DNA of 64,000 nucleotides, taken from Trichobilharzia regenti. Lineage: Eukaryota > Platyhelminthes > Trematoda > Strigeidida > Schistosomatidae. The number at the start of each line of letters is the position of its first letter. Position 1 is the first letter of the stretch. Position numbers and translations under genes: made by a program. The notes under the pieces were generated by a model. It saw only the letters and a list, made by a program, of their open reading frames with translations, was not told the DNA's origin and searched no databases. This document shows, one piece after another, positions 43,111 through 53,444 of this stretch. The stretch covers positions 115,397,842 to 115,461,841 of the forward strand of contig OX235270.1 of assembly GCA_944472135.2 (NCBI GenBank). The letters are read 5' to 3'.

Positions 43111-43974
43111 GCATATCGGTTTTGTCACGCTTCGCTTTCCTCCACCCAATCAAAACACTGTTTGTTGATTTTGCTCCAGTCATCTCAGTTACCCAACTCG
43201 CTACGTCTCACCTGACAGATCCTCAGTACACTCAGCCTTCGTATCACCCACCCGCTTTATTTCGAAATCTGCTTATTCCTTCATTTTCCAAATTCTATTT
43301 GTGGTTCACTATTATCCACAAGAATGTGATGGCACTTCAGTACCTCAACTCGCTATCAAATTTCAGAATGCAACAAAACTGCTTATTATTAGTCATCACA
43401 ATATATACTTTTAACTCGATTGTACGGCTGTTAATATCAAATCACTACAAAAGTATTTGTCTCGATGAAATCTTTGTTTTATGTCCCATTGGGGATTATT
43501 AGTCCGTTATTCTTTTTCAGGATGTTTACGGGCCTAAATTAAGCACGAATCACATTGAAGTGAGCTGAGATGTATTTTTAATTTCTTCCCACAATATAAA
43601 AAACCTTAATAGTACATTGCCCACGTATATTGCGTGAGTCCTGGCGCGGGTTAATTAGACAGTGCGTTTCAATGTAGTGTGTCGGCTGGCGTTCCTTAAG
43701 GTAAGTCCTTTTGACTGGAACTCTCCAGTGATCAGTGCCTTTTCAATTCAAAGTTTGTTGTATGTACTTGTTGTTTCCCACCTCAAGGATTCCGTAGGTG
43801 TTGAAATGACTGCAGTTTGCTTAAGGTACCAAAATCGATTGGTATTTCAAGTTAATATAAGAGATGTGAGATATTGTTCACATTTTACAGTAGTCTTAGC
43901 ACCGCTTCCGTGCATTTATACATGAATAGTGAAATTAATAGATGAATTTCATTGTAACTTGAAAATCCCCATTC
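43111..43974. other. Intergenic, unassigned
   Basis: Two open frames (43122-43502 and 43662-43925) have no recognisable domain, and base composition is not coding-like. I do not call them genes. Confidence 0.35.
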
Positions 43975-44110
43975 AGTCATAGAAAAGGCGTTCAGCGAAG
44001 AGACTCTTATATACGGCGAATTCATTCACTGAGCTGTACAATCGCATATATATACAATTTTGTTTGTGTGTGTACATTAGATTTATAAAGTTTAGGTAAT
44101 TATGTAATGT
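43975..44110 (-). repeat. Single arm of the foldback family
   Basis: CCCCATTCAG, GTTCAGCGAAGAGACTCTTA, GAATTCATTCACTGAGCTG and TGTTTGTGTGTGTACATTAG match the left arm of the element at 10057. No partner arm nearby. Confidence 0.62.
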
Positions 44111-45764
44111 AAGTATTATTTGGCTTGTAGACAAACGTTAGGATAGAAAATAAAATAGAATTGATTAAATGAATTGGATGACGCAATATAGTTGAGTAGA
44201 ATTCAGAGTAGGTCAGGTTGGCAACAGTGTTAATGAGTAGTGGTTGAAATTAAATAAGGGTGGCGTTAAAGAATAATACAGTTGAAAATAAGTAAGTTAA
44301 TTTCATTGTATAGTTCGAATTACAATTTATAAGGTTGCATGTGACTAATGATTATTGCCAGTGATGTATTTTGTATATACATATATATTTTATTTTATGG
44401 GATGAGTGATTTTATCTCTTTTGGCAAGTCCTAAGAGTTAATAATAATAATTATTATCCCGAGTGGGACATAAGACTTGAAAAGCACATTTTCATTAATT
44501 GACTTCATGACTGCCTATTAACTCATCTCTCCACACGATCTTCATGTCACACTCGGATGCCAAACTCGGATTCCATTCCATAACATGGCAAGTCACTCAG
44601 TGTGAGACACAGACCACTGTAAACCAGGAATTCCTGGTTCAGTACTTAAGTACTGAACGATGTGGGCTAGTTTGGAAAAACTATCCAAATTCTCTGATTT
44701 CCATTGGTTCTCTAATTAATTTTAGTTCAGGATTTAACTCTAAAAAATGATCGCTGCACACCTAATTTAAAAAAATAGGATTTAGAGATACACAAATTGT
44801 TATTCAAAAATAATCCGTCAAGAGTAGAAACAGTTATTTATGGCTCATGCCTCCTGTGTCACCATGCAAGTAATCCTGAAGTCTGGAAACGTCAATTCAG
44901 ACAAGATAGAGATCGTCTTCCTCTGAACCACTGGGCCATGGGTTCGAAGTAAGTCCCACCTATCAAATTTCAGACAGTCATGTGGTATTGCTAACTAACA
45001 CCCAATAGGTGTGACCCAGTTGCAACTACATAGAGTTGCGTATGGTCTCTGAGTAACTTTCTCATTTTCTATATTTCCACAAGGCACGACCTTTAACAGT
45101 AAAAGAGGGCATTTTCATGCCTTCTATTGTTCCCATCGATTGGAGACTAATGTTATTTAACACAGATAAGTAAGAGGAGGTTAATCGGTGGGGTGTTGGA
45201 TCTACATTGGCTAAGGTAGCTGGGAAATATGTTATACACCACATTTCTCTGTCAGAAATGTTGGCTGATGTAGAATAAGGTTGACAAGGTACTTGGATTT
45301 CAGTCTACACTTAACAGAAGCAATTACAATTCTCAGTTGAAACAACCAATATTCATGAGTGGTGATGGTGATTCGACAATCTGTGTTCCCCTCTAACTAA
45401 TGTTCATTCGCTGAAGTAGTGAAACAGTTTTAAATATCACTTTATCTCAATGTGAAGTTTGTATTCATTAGTTTTCTAGCGAAAAGTATAAGCGATGAGA
45501 ATCGAAATGATAAGAGTTAGTAAGTATCACTTAGTAACTTGACTATGAAGTTTCTACGAGTGGTGTGTTCTGTTAGCCTGATTACTGTGGAGGCTATTTA
45601 CCGGATCTTCTCGGAAGCACTCTAACTGGTTTCGTGATAGTCAGTAATATTATTGTGTCATAGACAATACTGATTCAGTATTAGGTTAAAGTGACTTGAT
45701 GGCAACAAATGTTCATCTTATTGTAGGCAAGTAAGAGACTGCAGTTGATATGTTAGTGCCGCAC
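44111..45764. other. Intergenic; one decayed SINE trace
   Basis: 44640-44740 has GGTTCAGTACTTAAGTACTGAACGATGTG and TTCCATTGGTTCTCTAA, weak similarity to the Sm-alpha-like 3' part. Nothing else supported. Confidence 0.35.
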
Positions 45765-47470
45765 TTACTTACTTACTTTACTTTACTTCGGCTATCTCCT
45801 ACGGGAGGATGAGCCGGCTTCATGAACGTCTCGAATCATCGCTGCCCAGGCGCGGCGATCTGAAGCAAGGTTTTGCGATAGGGATATCCAATTCTTGTTC
45901 CACATACGGAGTCCGTAGACGGTTTGTAGCCCCAGGCACTCCATATCTGCCTTGACTGTACCAAGCCATGTCTTCAGCTGTCCGCCCCTGCGACATCGCC
46001 AAGATGGTAATGGCGAGGGATTTAGAACTGATTTGACCAGATCGTCATCTGGTCGGCGCAGAACATGGCCAAACCACCGAAGGCGGCGTTGTTGGACCAG
46101 TACTGGAATTTGGTTGATGTTGTAGCAACGACGACGCACTTCTTCGTTGGAGAGTTTGTCCTGCCAACGAACATGCAGAATGTACCTGAGACACCAATGG
46201 TCTAATACCTCGAGTCTGCGTAAATCTTCCGCGCGAAGAGGCCAGGTTTCACAGCCATACAGGAGAACGGGTCGTATGGAAGCTTGGTAGACCCGAATTT
46301 TAGTCCTGAGACTGATTTCTCTCTTGCTCCATAGAACGCTCCTCAGCTGTAGAAACGCATTCCGGGCGTTGGAGATTCGCGCATTCACTTCGTTTTTCGC
46401 TTGGCCGTTGGGGAGCATTATGGATCCCAGATATCTGAAGGATGGCACAATTTCAATAGGTGCTCCATTTAGGGATAAGATTTCATCATTGCTGGTGGAT
46501 GTGTTCGAAAACATTTTGGTTTTGGAAGTGTTAATTTTCAAACCGATAGTAGGCGCGAGGTGGTTTATCTGGTCGAGCGCCTGTTGCATATCGGGGAAGT
46601 TTTCAGCTAACAGCACGACGTCGTCGGCGAATTCGAGGTCGGTTATGTGAATATCGGGCGAAAGTTGGACGCCGTGGTGCTCGGTTAGGGCGTGCCGCAA
46701 AATCCAATCAATTGTGAAATTGAACAGGATGGGGGATGCTGGACAACCTTGCCGGACACCGCTGGTTACCTCAAAAGTGCGGGACTCTTCACCGTTCACT
46801 CGGACTCGAGCTTTGGTGTTGGAGTAGTATGACCTGAGCAGGTTGATTAGCTTGGTCGGAACTCCGTCGAGCTCCATTAGATACCAGAGTGCTCCTCGAT
46901 CAACTGAGTCGAATGCCGCTTGGAAGTCGATGAAGCAAGCAACCGTCGGCTGTTGGAATTTGTCCCTGTGTTCCAAAATTCTTCGCAGTGTGAATAATTG
47001 ATCAACACAGCCTCTTCCAGGTCGAAATCCGGCTTGATTTGGCCTTGTTCGCACGTGGCGTTCGGCCGCGAAGCGGTTCAGGAGAATGGAAACAAAAACC
47101 TTAGCAGCGATATCAATCAGACTTATGCCTCGGTAGTTCTCGCATATTGACCTGTCTCCCTTTTTGTGGAACGGTAGCAGAACTGAGGTGCTCCAATCGG
47201 AAGGAATGGTTTCGGACTCCCAAATTGAGCAGAACAGCGAGTGCAGTGCATCGATTAGCGCTGGAGTGCAGGCCTTGTATATTTCTGGGGGTAGACCATC
47301 TTCGCCCGGAGCTTTTTTGTTTCTGAGTCTGTTAATTGTTTTAGCTATTTCGGTTGGAGTGGGTGGATCGCAGTCAACTACGTAGGGTGTTGGTAAGTGT
47401 CGTATCGGTCGATGAGACGGTTGACCAGCGTCGCGATTGAGTAGCTGCTGCACTGGACTGGACTAGACTG
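45765..47470 (-). mobile_element. RTE-D non-LTR retrotransposon, 5' truncated
   Basis: A long RT frame followed on the minus strand by a GTAA-repeat tail (CTTACTTACTTAC on plus at 45765). The endonuclease is absent. Sequence differs from RTE-A and RTE-B, and GC content is higher than the surroundings, so this looks like a fairly recent insertion. Confidence 0.86.
45792..47453 (-). CDS. RTE-D reverse transcriptase, open frame without endonuclease
   Basis: 553 codons without a stop. Motifs in order: [70 protein letters not shown], the catalytic FADDVVLL, KINTSKTKMF, FRYLGSIMLPNG and the C-terminal RRLRWFGHVLRRPDD. The protein would copy RNA to DNA. Without the N-terminal endonuclease it could not make its own target nick. 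The first methionine (MQQLL) is at the truncation edge and is probably not a natural start. Confidence 0.85.
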   Translation of the reverse strand: MQQLLNRDAGQPSHRPIRHLPTPYVVDCDPPTPTEIAKTINRLRNKKAPGEDGLPPEIYKACTPALIDALHSLFCSIWESETIPSDWSTSVLLPFHKKGDRSICENYRGISLIDIAAKVFVSILLNRFAAERHVRTRPNQAGFRPGRGCVDQLFTLRRILEHRDKFQQPTVACFIDFQAAFDSVDRGALWYLMELDGVPTKLINLLRSYYSNTKARVRVNGEESRTFEVTSGVRQGCPASPILFNFTIDWILRHALTEHHGVQLSPDIHITDLEFADDVVLLAENFPDMQQALDQINHLAPTIGLKINTSKTKMFSNTSTSNDEILSLNGAPIEIVPSFRYLGSIMLPNGQAKNEVNARISNARNAFLQLRSVLWSKREISLRTKIRVYQASIRPVLLYGCETWPLRAEDLRRLEVLDHWCLRYILHVRWQDKLSNEEVRRRCYNINQIPVLVQQRRLRWFGHVLRRPDDDLVKSVLNPSPLPSWRCRRGGQLKTWLGTVKADMECLGLQTVYGLRMWNKNWISLSQNLASDRRAWAAMIRDVHEAGSSSRRR

Positions 47471-49040
47471 GAGTGGAACTCCCTTCACTCTCTTGAGACA
47501 GTCATAGCATACAACCTCTTAGATGTCAGCAAATTTCATTCGTACTATCTGCAAGTAGGTTGTAAGTCGAGTGATTTCGTCACCTAAAGCCTGAAACCTA
47601 ATCACACGATACCACTTGATTAAGAAGCTAGAGATATATGTGATTGGAATTTTCATGTAGTCTTTAACTGCTGTTGTGAGGCATTCGAAATGTAGAAGTC
47701 ATTAGTATATCTATAGATGTATCCAAGCTTAAAAAAATTCATCAGATGTCGAATCTTCTGGATTCTAAACATGTTCACCAATCTTCAGATTAGTCTGTTA
47801 CTCATATTTTATGTTGTAGTATCGTACTATTTTTCCTCTTTTGTGTCGTGTTCTGTATCAGTTCAATTCATTTTCTTCACAAGTAAACCGTTTCTGCACC
47901 ACTACTTGTATTTTCGTCTTTTTGTATCACTATGATCTCGATGTCTTCCTTAACTGATAAACTTACGCTGTATTCAGCTGCTTTCAGCTTAACTATCTTT
48001 AAGTGCGATTTGAATTCACTGTATATTTTACTGGGTTTTTGAGAATTGTTCCTCAGAACCCGATACCGCATTTGACATGTCCTTAATTATCCAACATGAA
48101 TTATTCAAACGACTGTGTTCATATACGGGCTGCCTTAATCGTATTTATTCGAATGGTCATCAGTGTCTCTGTGTATGGTATACATCTTGTTTCGTCCAAA
48201 TGAAAAGTATTGTTTCTAGATTGGCAGTTGATGATACATGCATCCACCCTTGAGATGAACCGTTAGAAGCCGTCGTTGAGTTTGTATACTTGTGTGGAGA
48301 TGATGCGGATAATATCTGTAACCTTATAGTGAAAGCCAGGACGATATAGACTGACCTAGATCACTTATGGTACCGTCTCCTGACCGTCAAATGTTGGGTT
48401 TACGATTTTTCATGGGGCTCAGTCTTTCTGTACTCCTGTAAAAATTGGCATCTCCCAGCTGAAAATGTTCGATAAGTCTGCGTGTTCTGTCATCACTATC
48501 TCCGTCGAATTGCTTACATTCAGTAGCCTCATCATACAATTCTGAGATCCGGTGGTGTGTTTCGGGATGTGACCGAGGTCGCCATCTTGGGACACAGACT
48601 TTCTCGGCTTGAACATACACTGTTGTCATTTTAGTGGTTTTCATAATGTTCATTTTTTGCTAGTCTTTGGAATGGACGGAAAAAAGCAGAGATGCAACTA
48701 GCCCGTGACATAGATCTATAGGATGGAATATAGTTGTGGTTAGTTGACGCCTTTTGGGTTTCACGACTCCCAGGGTCAGGCGTGGGAGATAATCTGAATC
48801 GGCAGATCAAGAAGCCATCGGATATATCTGAGAGTCGTAATCAGTTGCGAATATGTTGCAATTTCCTCCTTTCCTCTCTTTGTTAAAAGTAAGATGAAGT
48901 AATGAACGTCTCTTAGTTGCTCTTGATAAATGTGTTTGTTTTCATGATTTTATTCTTCACTGTTTTTTTCCATGCATCATTCTATTGGTTTTGTGACACA
49001 TTTTTTGCTGTCCATATTGTGTACCAAGTTCGTGTTAAAA
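47471..49040. other. Intergenic, unassigned
   Basis: A frame of 88 codons on the minus strand (48653-48387) is rich in charged residues and has no recognised domain. No other signal. Confidence 0.35.
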
Positions 49041-49057
49041 TAATAATATACTGAGAC

Positions 49058-49256
49058 TGAGTTTTCAACATAGAACTTTACACGAAACTGCAACAGCCCA
49101 AGTTACCACACACTATTTAGCACATTAAGGTAGATAAAAAATTCAAAGAAACTACAATGGGTGGAAACGTACAACATAAAGTACAATTACACCAAGAAGC
49201 ATGAGAACTTAAAGGGTGTGAGCGATTACTAAGAGTGAATGCATCCGAGTCACTAG
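49058..49256 (-). mobile_element. Old RTE-A 3' UTR fragment
   Basis: TTCAACATAGAACTTTACAC, CAGCCCAAGTTACCACACAC and TAGCACATTAAGG resemble the RTE-A 3' UTR with many changes. Lies directly beside a second such fragment. Confidence 0.6.
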
Positions 49257-49557
49257 TTTCAACATAGAACTGCACAAAGTACGGAAGTTCGAATTGCCGT
49301 ACTCCTTGTAGCACACAAAGGAAAACAAAAGAGATGAAAAGATTCAAAATAAGAGTAATCAGCGGAAATGTGAGGGAGAAAGAATGGTAACATGGACAAC
49401 CTAAGGGTTTGATGGATATGGCAGGTCACAAAGATCAAATGCATATGCGCCATGGAGAACGATTTTGAGCCATATCACCAATTGTCTCCAGTCATTGGTC
49501 CTTAGAATCCCAGGGACCCCAACCAGTCAGTTTACACTTCCCCACGTGGCTCAAACT
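49257..49557 (-). mobile_element. Old RTE-A copy, 3' part (host of a younger insertion)
   Basis: Diverged 3' UTR and the end of ORF2 (minus strand, ...[17 protein letters not shown]). Continues at 51809-52115 after removal of the inserted copy. Confidence 0.75.
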
Positions 49558-51808
49558 GTCTATCTGTCTGTTTTCGACATAGAACTTTGCACAAATGTGC
49601 GGAAGTTCAAGTCGCCACACTCCGTGTAGCACGCGAAGCAAGGGAAGAAAGTACAAGAAAAGCATAATAGAAACAGTGAGCAGAGGTGTGAGACAAAGGA
49701 AGAGTAATAACGAAGAACAAAACAGTTTCATTGGAAATCATAGGTTACAAGGAGTGGATGCATCTGCGCCACTGAGAACGATTTTGAGCCATGTCACCAA
49801 TTGTTTCCAACCATTGGTTTTTACGGTCCTGAGGACCCCAGCCTGGAAGTCTACACCTTCCTACGTGGCTTAAACTAACTGTTGTAGATTTCATTGACCG
49901 GTGCCTTGTTTTGGTTTGATCGCCGCTAGCTCTTTTCCAGCCTAACCCTATATCCGCTAACACTGCTCGTCGAGGAAGGTGATGACTTGGCATACGTAAC
50001 ACATGTCCTAACCATCTCAGTCTTTGTAACTTCACGACTTCATCGATTGATTTCCCCTCCTTGCCTAGCACTCGACGCCTAACCTCAATATTGCTCACCT
50101 TATTATGCCACTTTACACGGGAAATAGAGCGCAGGCACCTATGATCAAAGACAGCTAGTCTTTTCATGTCTTCCACTCTCAGTGGCCAGGTTTCACTAGC
50201 AGCCATAAAGGAGGATGGAGCGGACTGATGAGCAGTACACCCGCCCTTTGGTCGAAAGTCGAATATCTCGTCTACACCAGAGACGGCGTAAACTGAAAAA
50301 TGCGAAACGAACCCTCTGTATCCGTGCTGAGATTTCATCAGATATCAACCCGCACGTGTTCCAAATGGAGCGGCAGTCTTCTCCTGACCCTCGCCAACGA
50401 TACCCCATGGCTATGTGGTCTATCTGAGTCCAGCGTTGATTTGGTGATGGAGGTCGCCAGGTCACACACTGTCTGTCTTTGTGCCTAAAGTTAATGCTGA
50501 CTAAGAACAGATGATTATCTGAGCAGAGCTGTAGAAGATGATCACCGTTGTCGGTTCGTTGGCAGGGAACTCCATACGTACCACCTATCAGTCTGTCACA
50601 ACTTTCCCACTTGGGCATTGAAGTTGCCTGCTAAAACAACTATATCTAAACGTTTTGCTTTTTGCAGCAAATTAGACAGTTTCAGGTAGAAGTCATCCTT
50701 TAGTTCATCCGAACTGCAGTCTATTGGGGCGTAAGCGGAGACTACGAAAAGGCAACGACGGGTAGCGCCGTCTTTCCTTCTTTTAACGGACCCATTCAGA
50801 CGGACCGCACGTATACGACCATCTACCGGGATCCAGTCAAGAAGTGACTTTTCCGCCCTAACACTCAGTGCTATCCCTACACCTGCGAGTCCTCGCGAGC
50901 TAGCTGAGGGGTCTCCTGACACCCTTTTGCAGATTCACCTTGTTAATCGGGTGAGGTTAAATGAATGACCACACTCAGATCTTGTATGCGTGTCTTCATG
51001 GTTCGAGATGCCAGAGTTCTTGCTAGTGATGCCTGTTGTCCAATTTGGCAGAGGTTCCTGACGTCAAATGCTCCTGTATGAAGTTGGCTTTAAAAGGCTA
51101 TCTGGGGTGTTTCTATGACTCTCACCGTTGTTTGTGGTCACAGAGTGAAGTGAAGATGACTCACTAGCCTTCAGAATAGTACTAATTGTAGTAGAGAAGC
51201 AAGATGGGGAAGGTGATGTGAGTAAAGGAGAATGATGCTCAGGAAGGCTTCGTGTGCTTTTGGGAGTGTGTTGGCGGTTGTTACTTCGCGGCTGCCCACA
51301 CCGTGGAAGTTGGTTGATTCTTCGGGTACCTGAAACAGAAAGAGTGTTGCGTGACCGCAAGGCCCAGGGGACAACTGCTTGAGGCCGGTCACACACGGCC
51401 TGTATCAACTGGTTTCTGGGACTGATTCCGTATTAGTAAACTTACCTCCGGTTACGGACCACCGTAGGGTAAGTCGGAATGTACAATTCTTGGGGTCGAC
51501 CCTTTCTAACCTCTTCTCCGGAGTGGAGAGACATCATAGCTGGCTGGCATGCTGGTCATCTGAGGGAAACACCTCACTGCTGTTACACCCCTGTTCCCCA
51601 GCATCACGACTTCGCCCTCAGACCCCCAGCATAGTGTAAGAAAAATTCTTACACTAAGCCGGTAACTGCTTTTAGTCTAGTCGCTATCCTAACAACCTTC
51701 CTGGCATGGTAGGACCTGCAGGAACATCGGTTCCAGCCAGTGTAGCTTGTTGGGTCATCGCAATGTGCAAGCCCGACCACCACGTCAAGGTAGCAGCTAT
51801 CGGTCGGG
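49558..51808 (-). mobile_element. RTE-A copy with full 5' and 3' ends but internal deletion
   Basis: The minus strand begins at 51808 with CCCGACCGATAGCTGCTACC and ends with the 3' UTR and tail at 49558. GTGGCTCAAACT flanks it (49546-49557 and 51809-51820). The endonuclease (50596-50922, [19 protein letters not shown]) joins the thumb region (50338 on) directly: WNTC is followed by [11 protein letters not shown], so about 1.4 kb including the RT palm is missing. The leader at 51400-51660 differs from that of other copies. Several frame breaks. Confidence 0.87.
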
Positions 51809-52115
51809 GTGGCTCAAACTAATTGTTAAAGTCTTCATAGATTGATTTCATGTCTCGATTTGACCAACCTTAACTCTTTCCAATCTAGTCCTGTGTCAGC
51901 TAACGTTACTCGACGAGGAAGGCGATGATTTAGTATCCGTAATCTGTATCTTAGTCATCTCGATCGATATAGCCTCACAACCTCATCGATTGACTTTCCC
52001 TCCCTACCTCACTATTACTCACTACATTATATCATTTAACACGGGATACAGAATGCAAACACCTCTGGTCAGAGACAACTAGCCCTTTCATGTCTTCCAA
52101 TTCCAAAAAACTGGT
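51809..52115 (-). mobile_element. Old RTE-A copy, continuation
   Basis: TCGACGAGG, GTCATCTCGATCG, CCTCATCGATTGAC and CTTTCATGTCTTCCA match the ORF2 C-terminal region of RTE-A with many substitutions. Joins 49257-49557. Confidence 0.73.
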
Positions 52116-53193
52116 TCACTAGCTCAATTACTTCACTTTCTGTTTTCCGTCATGTCTTGGAACACTTGTTACATGTGCTGACGTAAAGAAATAGTCTGAG
52201 TTTATTGATGAGGCAGCCGCCTCCTCAAAACATTGCTCACACACCACCCTGTTTATGCTGATTAAATTCAACACCTATAGTCGTGTTTGCGTCTTTAATA
52301 GGTTATCGCCTTAGTTGTCTACCTTAGTTGATTTTTATCAAGGATTTTCAATTGCTCAGTTATTTAACTTAATCAGCGACGTACTTATGGGGGTCTCTGT
52401 TTCCTCATTTAAGTTCGTAGGCGTTGGTATCATCTCAGAAATTTCATAGTTGATTTAGTGGACATAGGCAGCATATTCCCGTTGGGTGAAAGCAGTTACG
52501 AGATGCTGAGTTTTCCGAACACTTCGAGTGGCAATAAGAAAACTTCTGAGGTGCTCTTCTTGCTGGTTAGTTACCTCATATTACCTCTTACTTGATGTGT
52601 AAATGTGAGGTGTTTTAATTCAGGCTATTACTCAATGGTGTCATGTGTTTATCCATTTACTGTTATTTTTAGACAAGGAGATGCATTTCACTACATTGTG
52701 ATCAGTTATATCTTAAGACTGTGATAGTCGGTTGTTTAGAAATATAAGAAAGTCATGCTGTACTTTTATTGTTTTGAACTAGATGGTACGAAAATTTGAA
52801 AAAAGCATGGAATACTAAACTACTATCTCGTTTTAAATAGGATTTCTTTGTCAGTGCGTACTTGCAAATCCGTTAAGGATCGATCTTAGTTTTGACTAAA
52901 AGCTTAATCACTCACAGTATTCTTCTACGTACCGTAGTGTGACTAAACTGGTGACGTAGTTGTTCTGCTTGTTTGCTACTAAATACGCCTTTGTAGAGTT
53001 TATCTTCTTATTTTTCCCTAATCAGCCAATCTAACTGGATTTTAGAATACTCAGTTGGTTTATGTTGCAACATCAATAAGCTACTTCTTTGAATATATGT
53101 CGGTTTATTTTAGTTACAATTCGTACCAATTATTTCTTCCGAAGATAAACTTCAGTGCATCAATATTAATTTGCGAATTTTCATGTTTTAGTG
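52116..53193. other. Upstream region of the neuralized-like gene
   Basis: No reading frame or repeat recognised. Probably contains promoter and 5' UTR; no clear core-promoter motif. TTTTAG just before the ATG could also be a splice acceptor of an upstream non-coding exon. Confidence 0.4.
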
Positions 53194-53444
53194 ATGTCAG
53201 CCTACGTAGACCTCTCAACTGTATTCAACTTTGATAATAGAGGTCAATATGTAGAAATTTCTCCCGATCGAATGAAAGCCCGACGACAGGTTGGCTTTTG
53301 TGATGGTGTTGTTATCTCTCAAAACTTTATTCGACCTGGTGAACTGGTAGCAGTTGAAATCACAGAAACACAGCGAGGATGGAGTGGCGATCTCAGAGTG
53401 GGATTCACTCTATTGCCAGACCAATTGCTTTTACCTCTTCCAAG
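53194..53444 (+). CDS. NEURL2: Neuralized-like exon 1: start of NHR domain
   Basis: Residues 1-84 (last codon split). ATG at 53194 opens MSAYVDLSTVFNFDNRG; the NHR domain begins almost at once, so little N-terminal leader is missing. GTG at 53191 is not needed. The donor AAG|GTTAGC leaves phase 2. Confidence 0.85.

Noticed and set aside
43122..43502. 126-codon plus-strand frame as a gene
   Set aside because: Follows a decayed RTE-C fragment, has no domain or splice-linked neighbours, and codon composition looks random.
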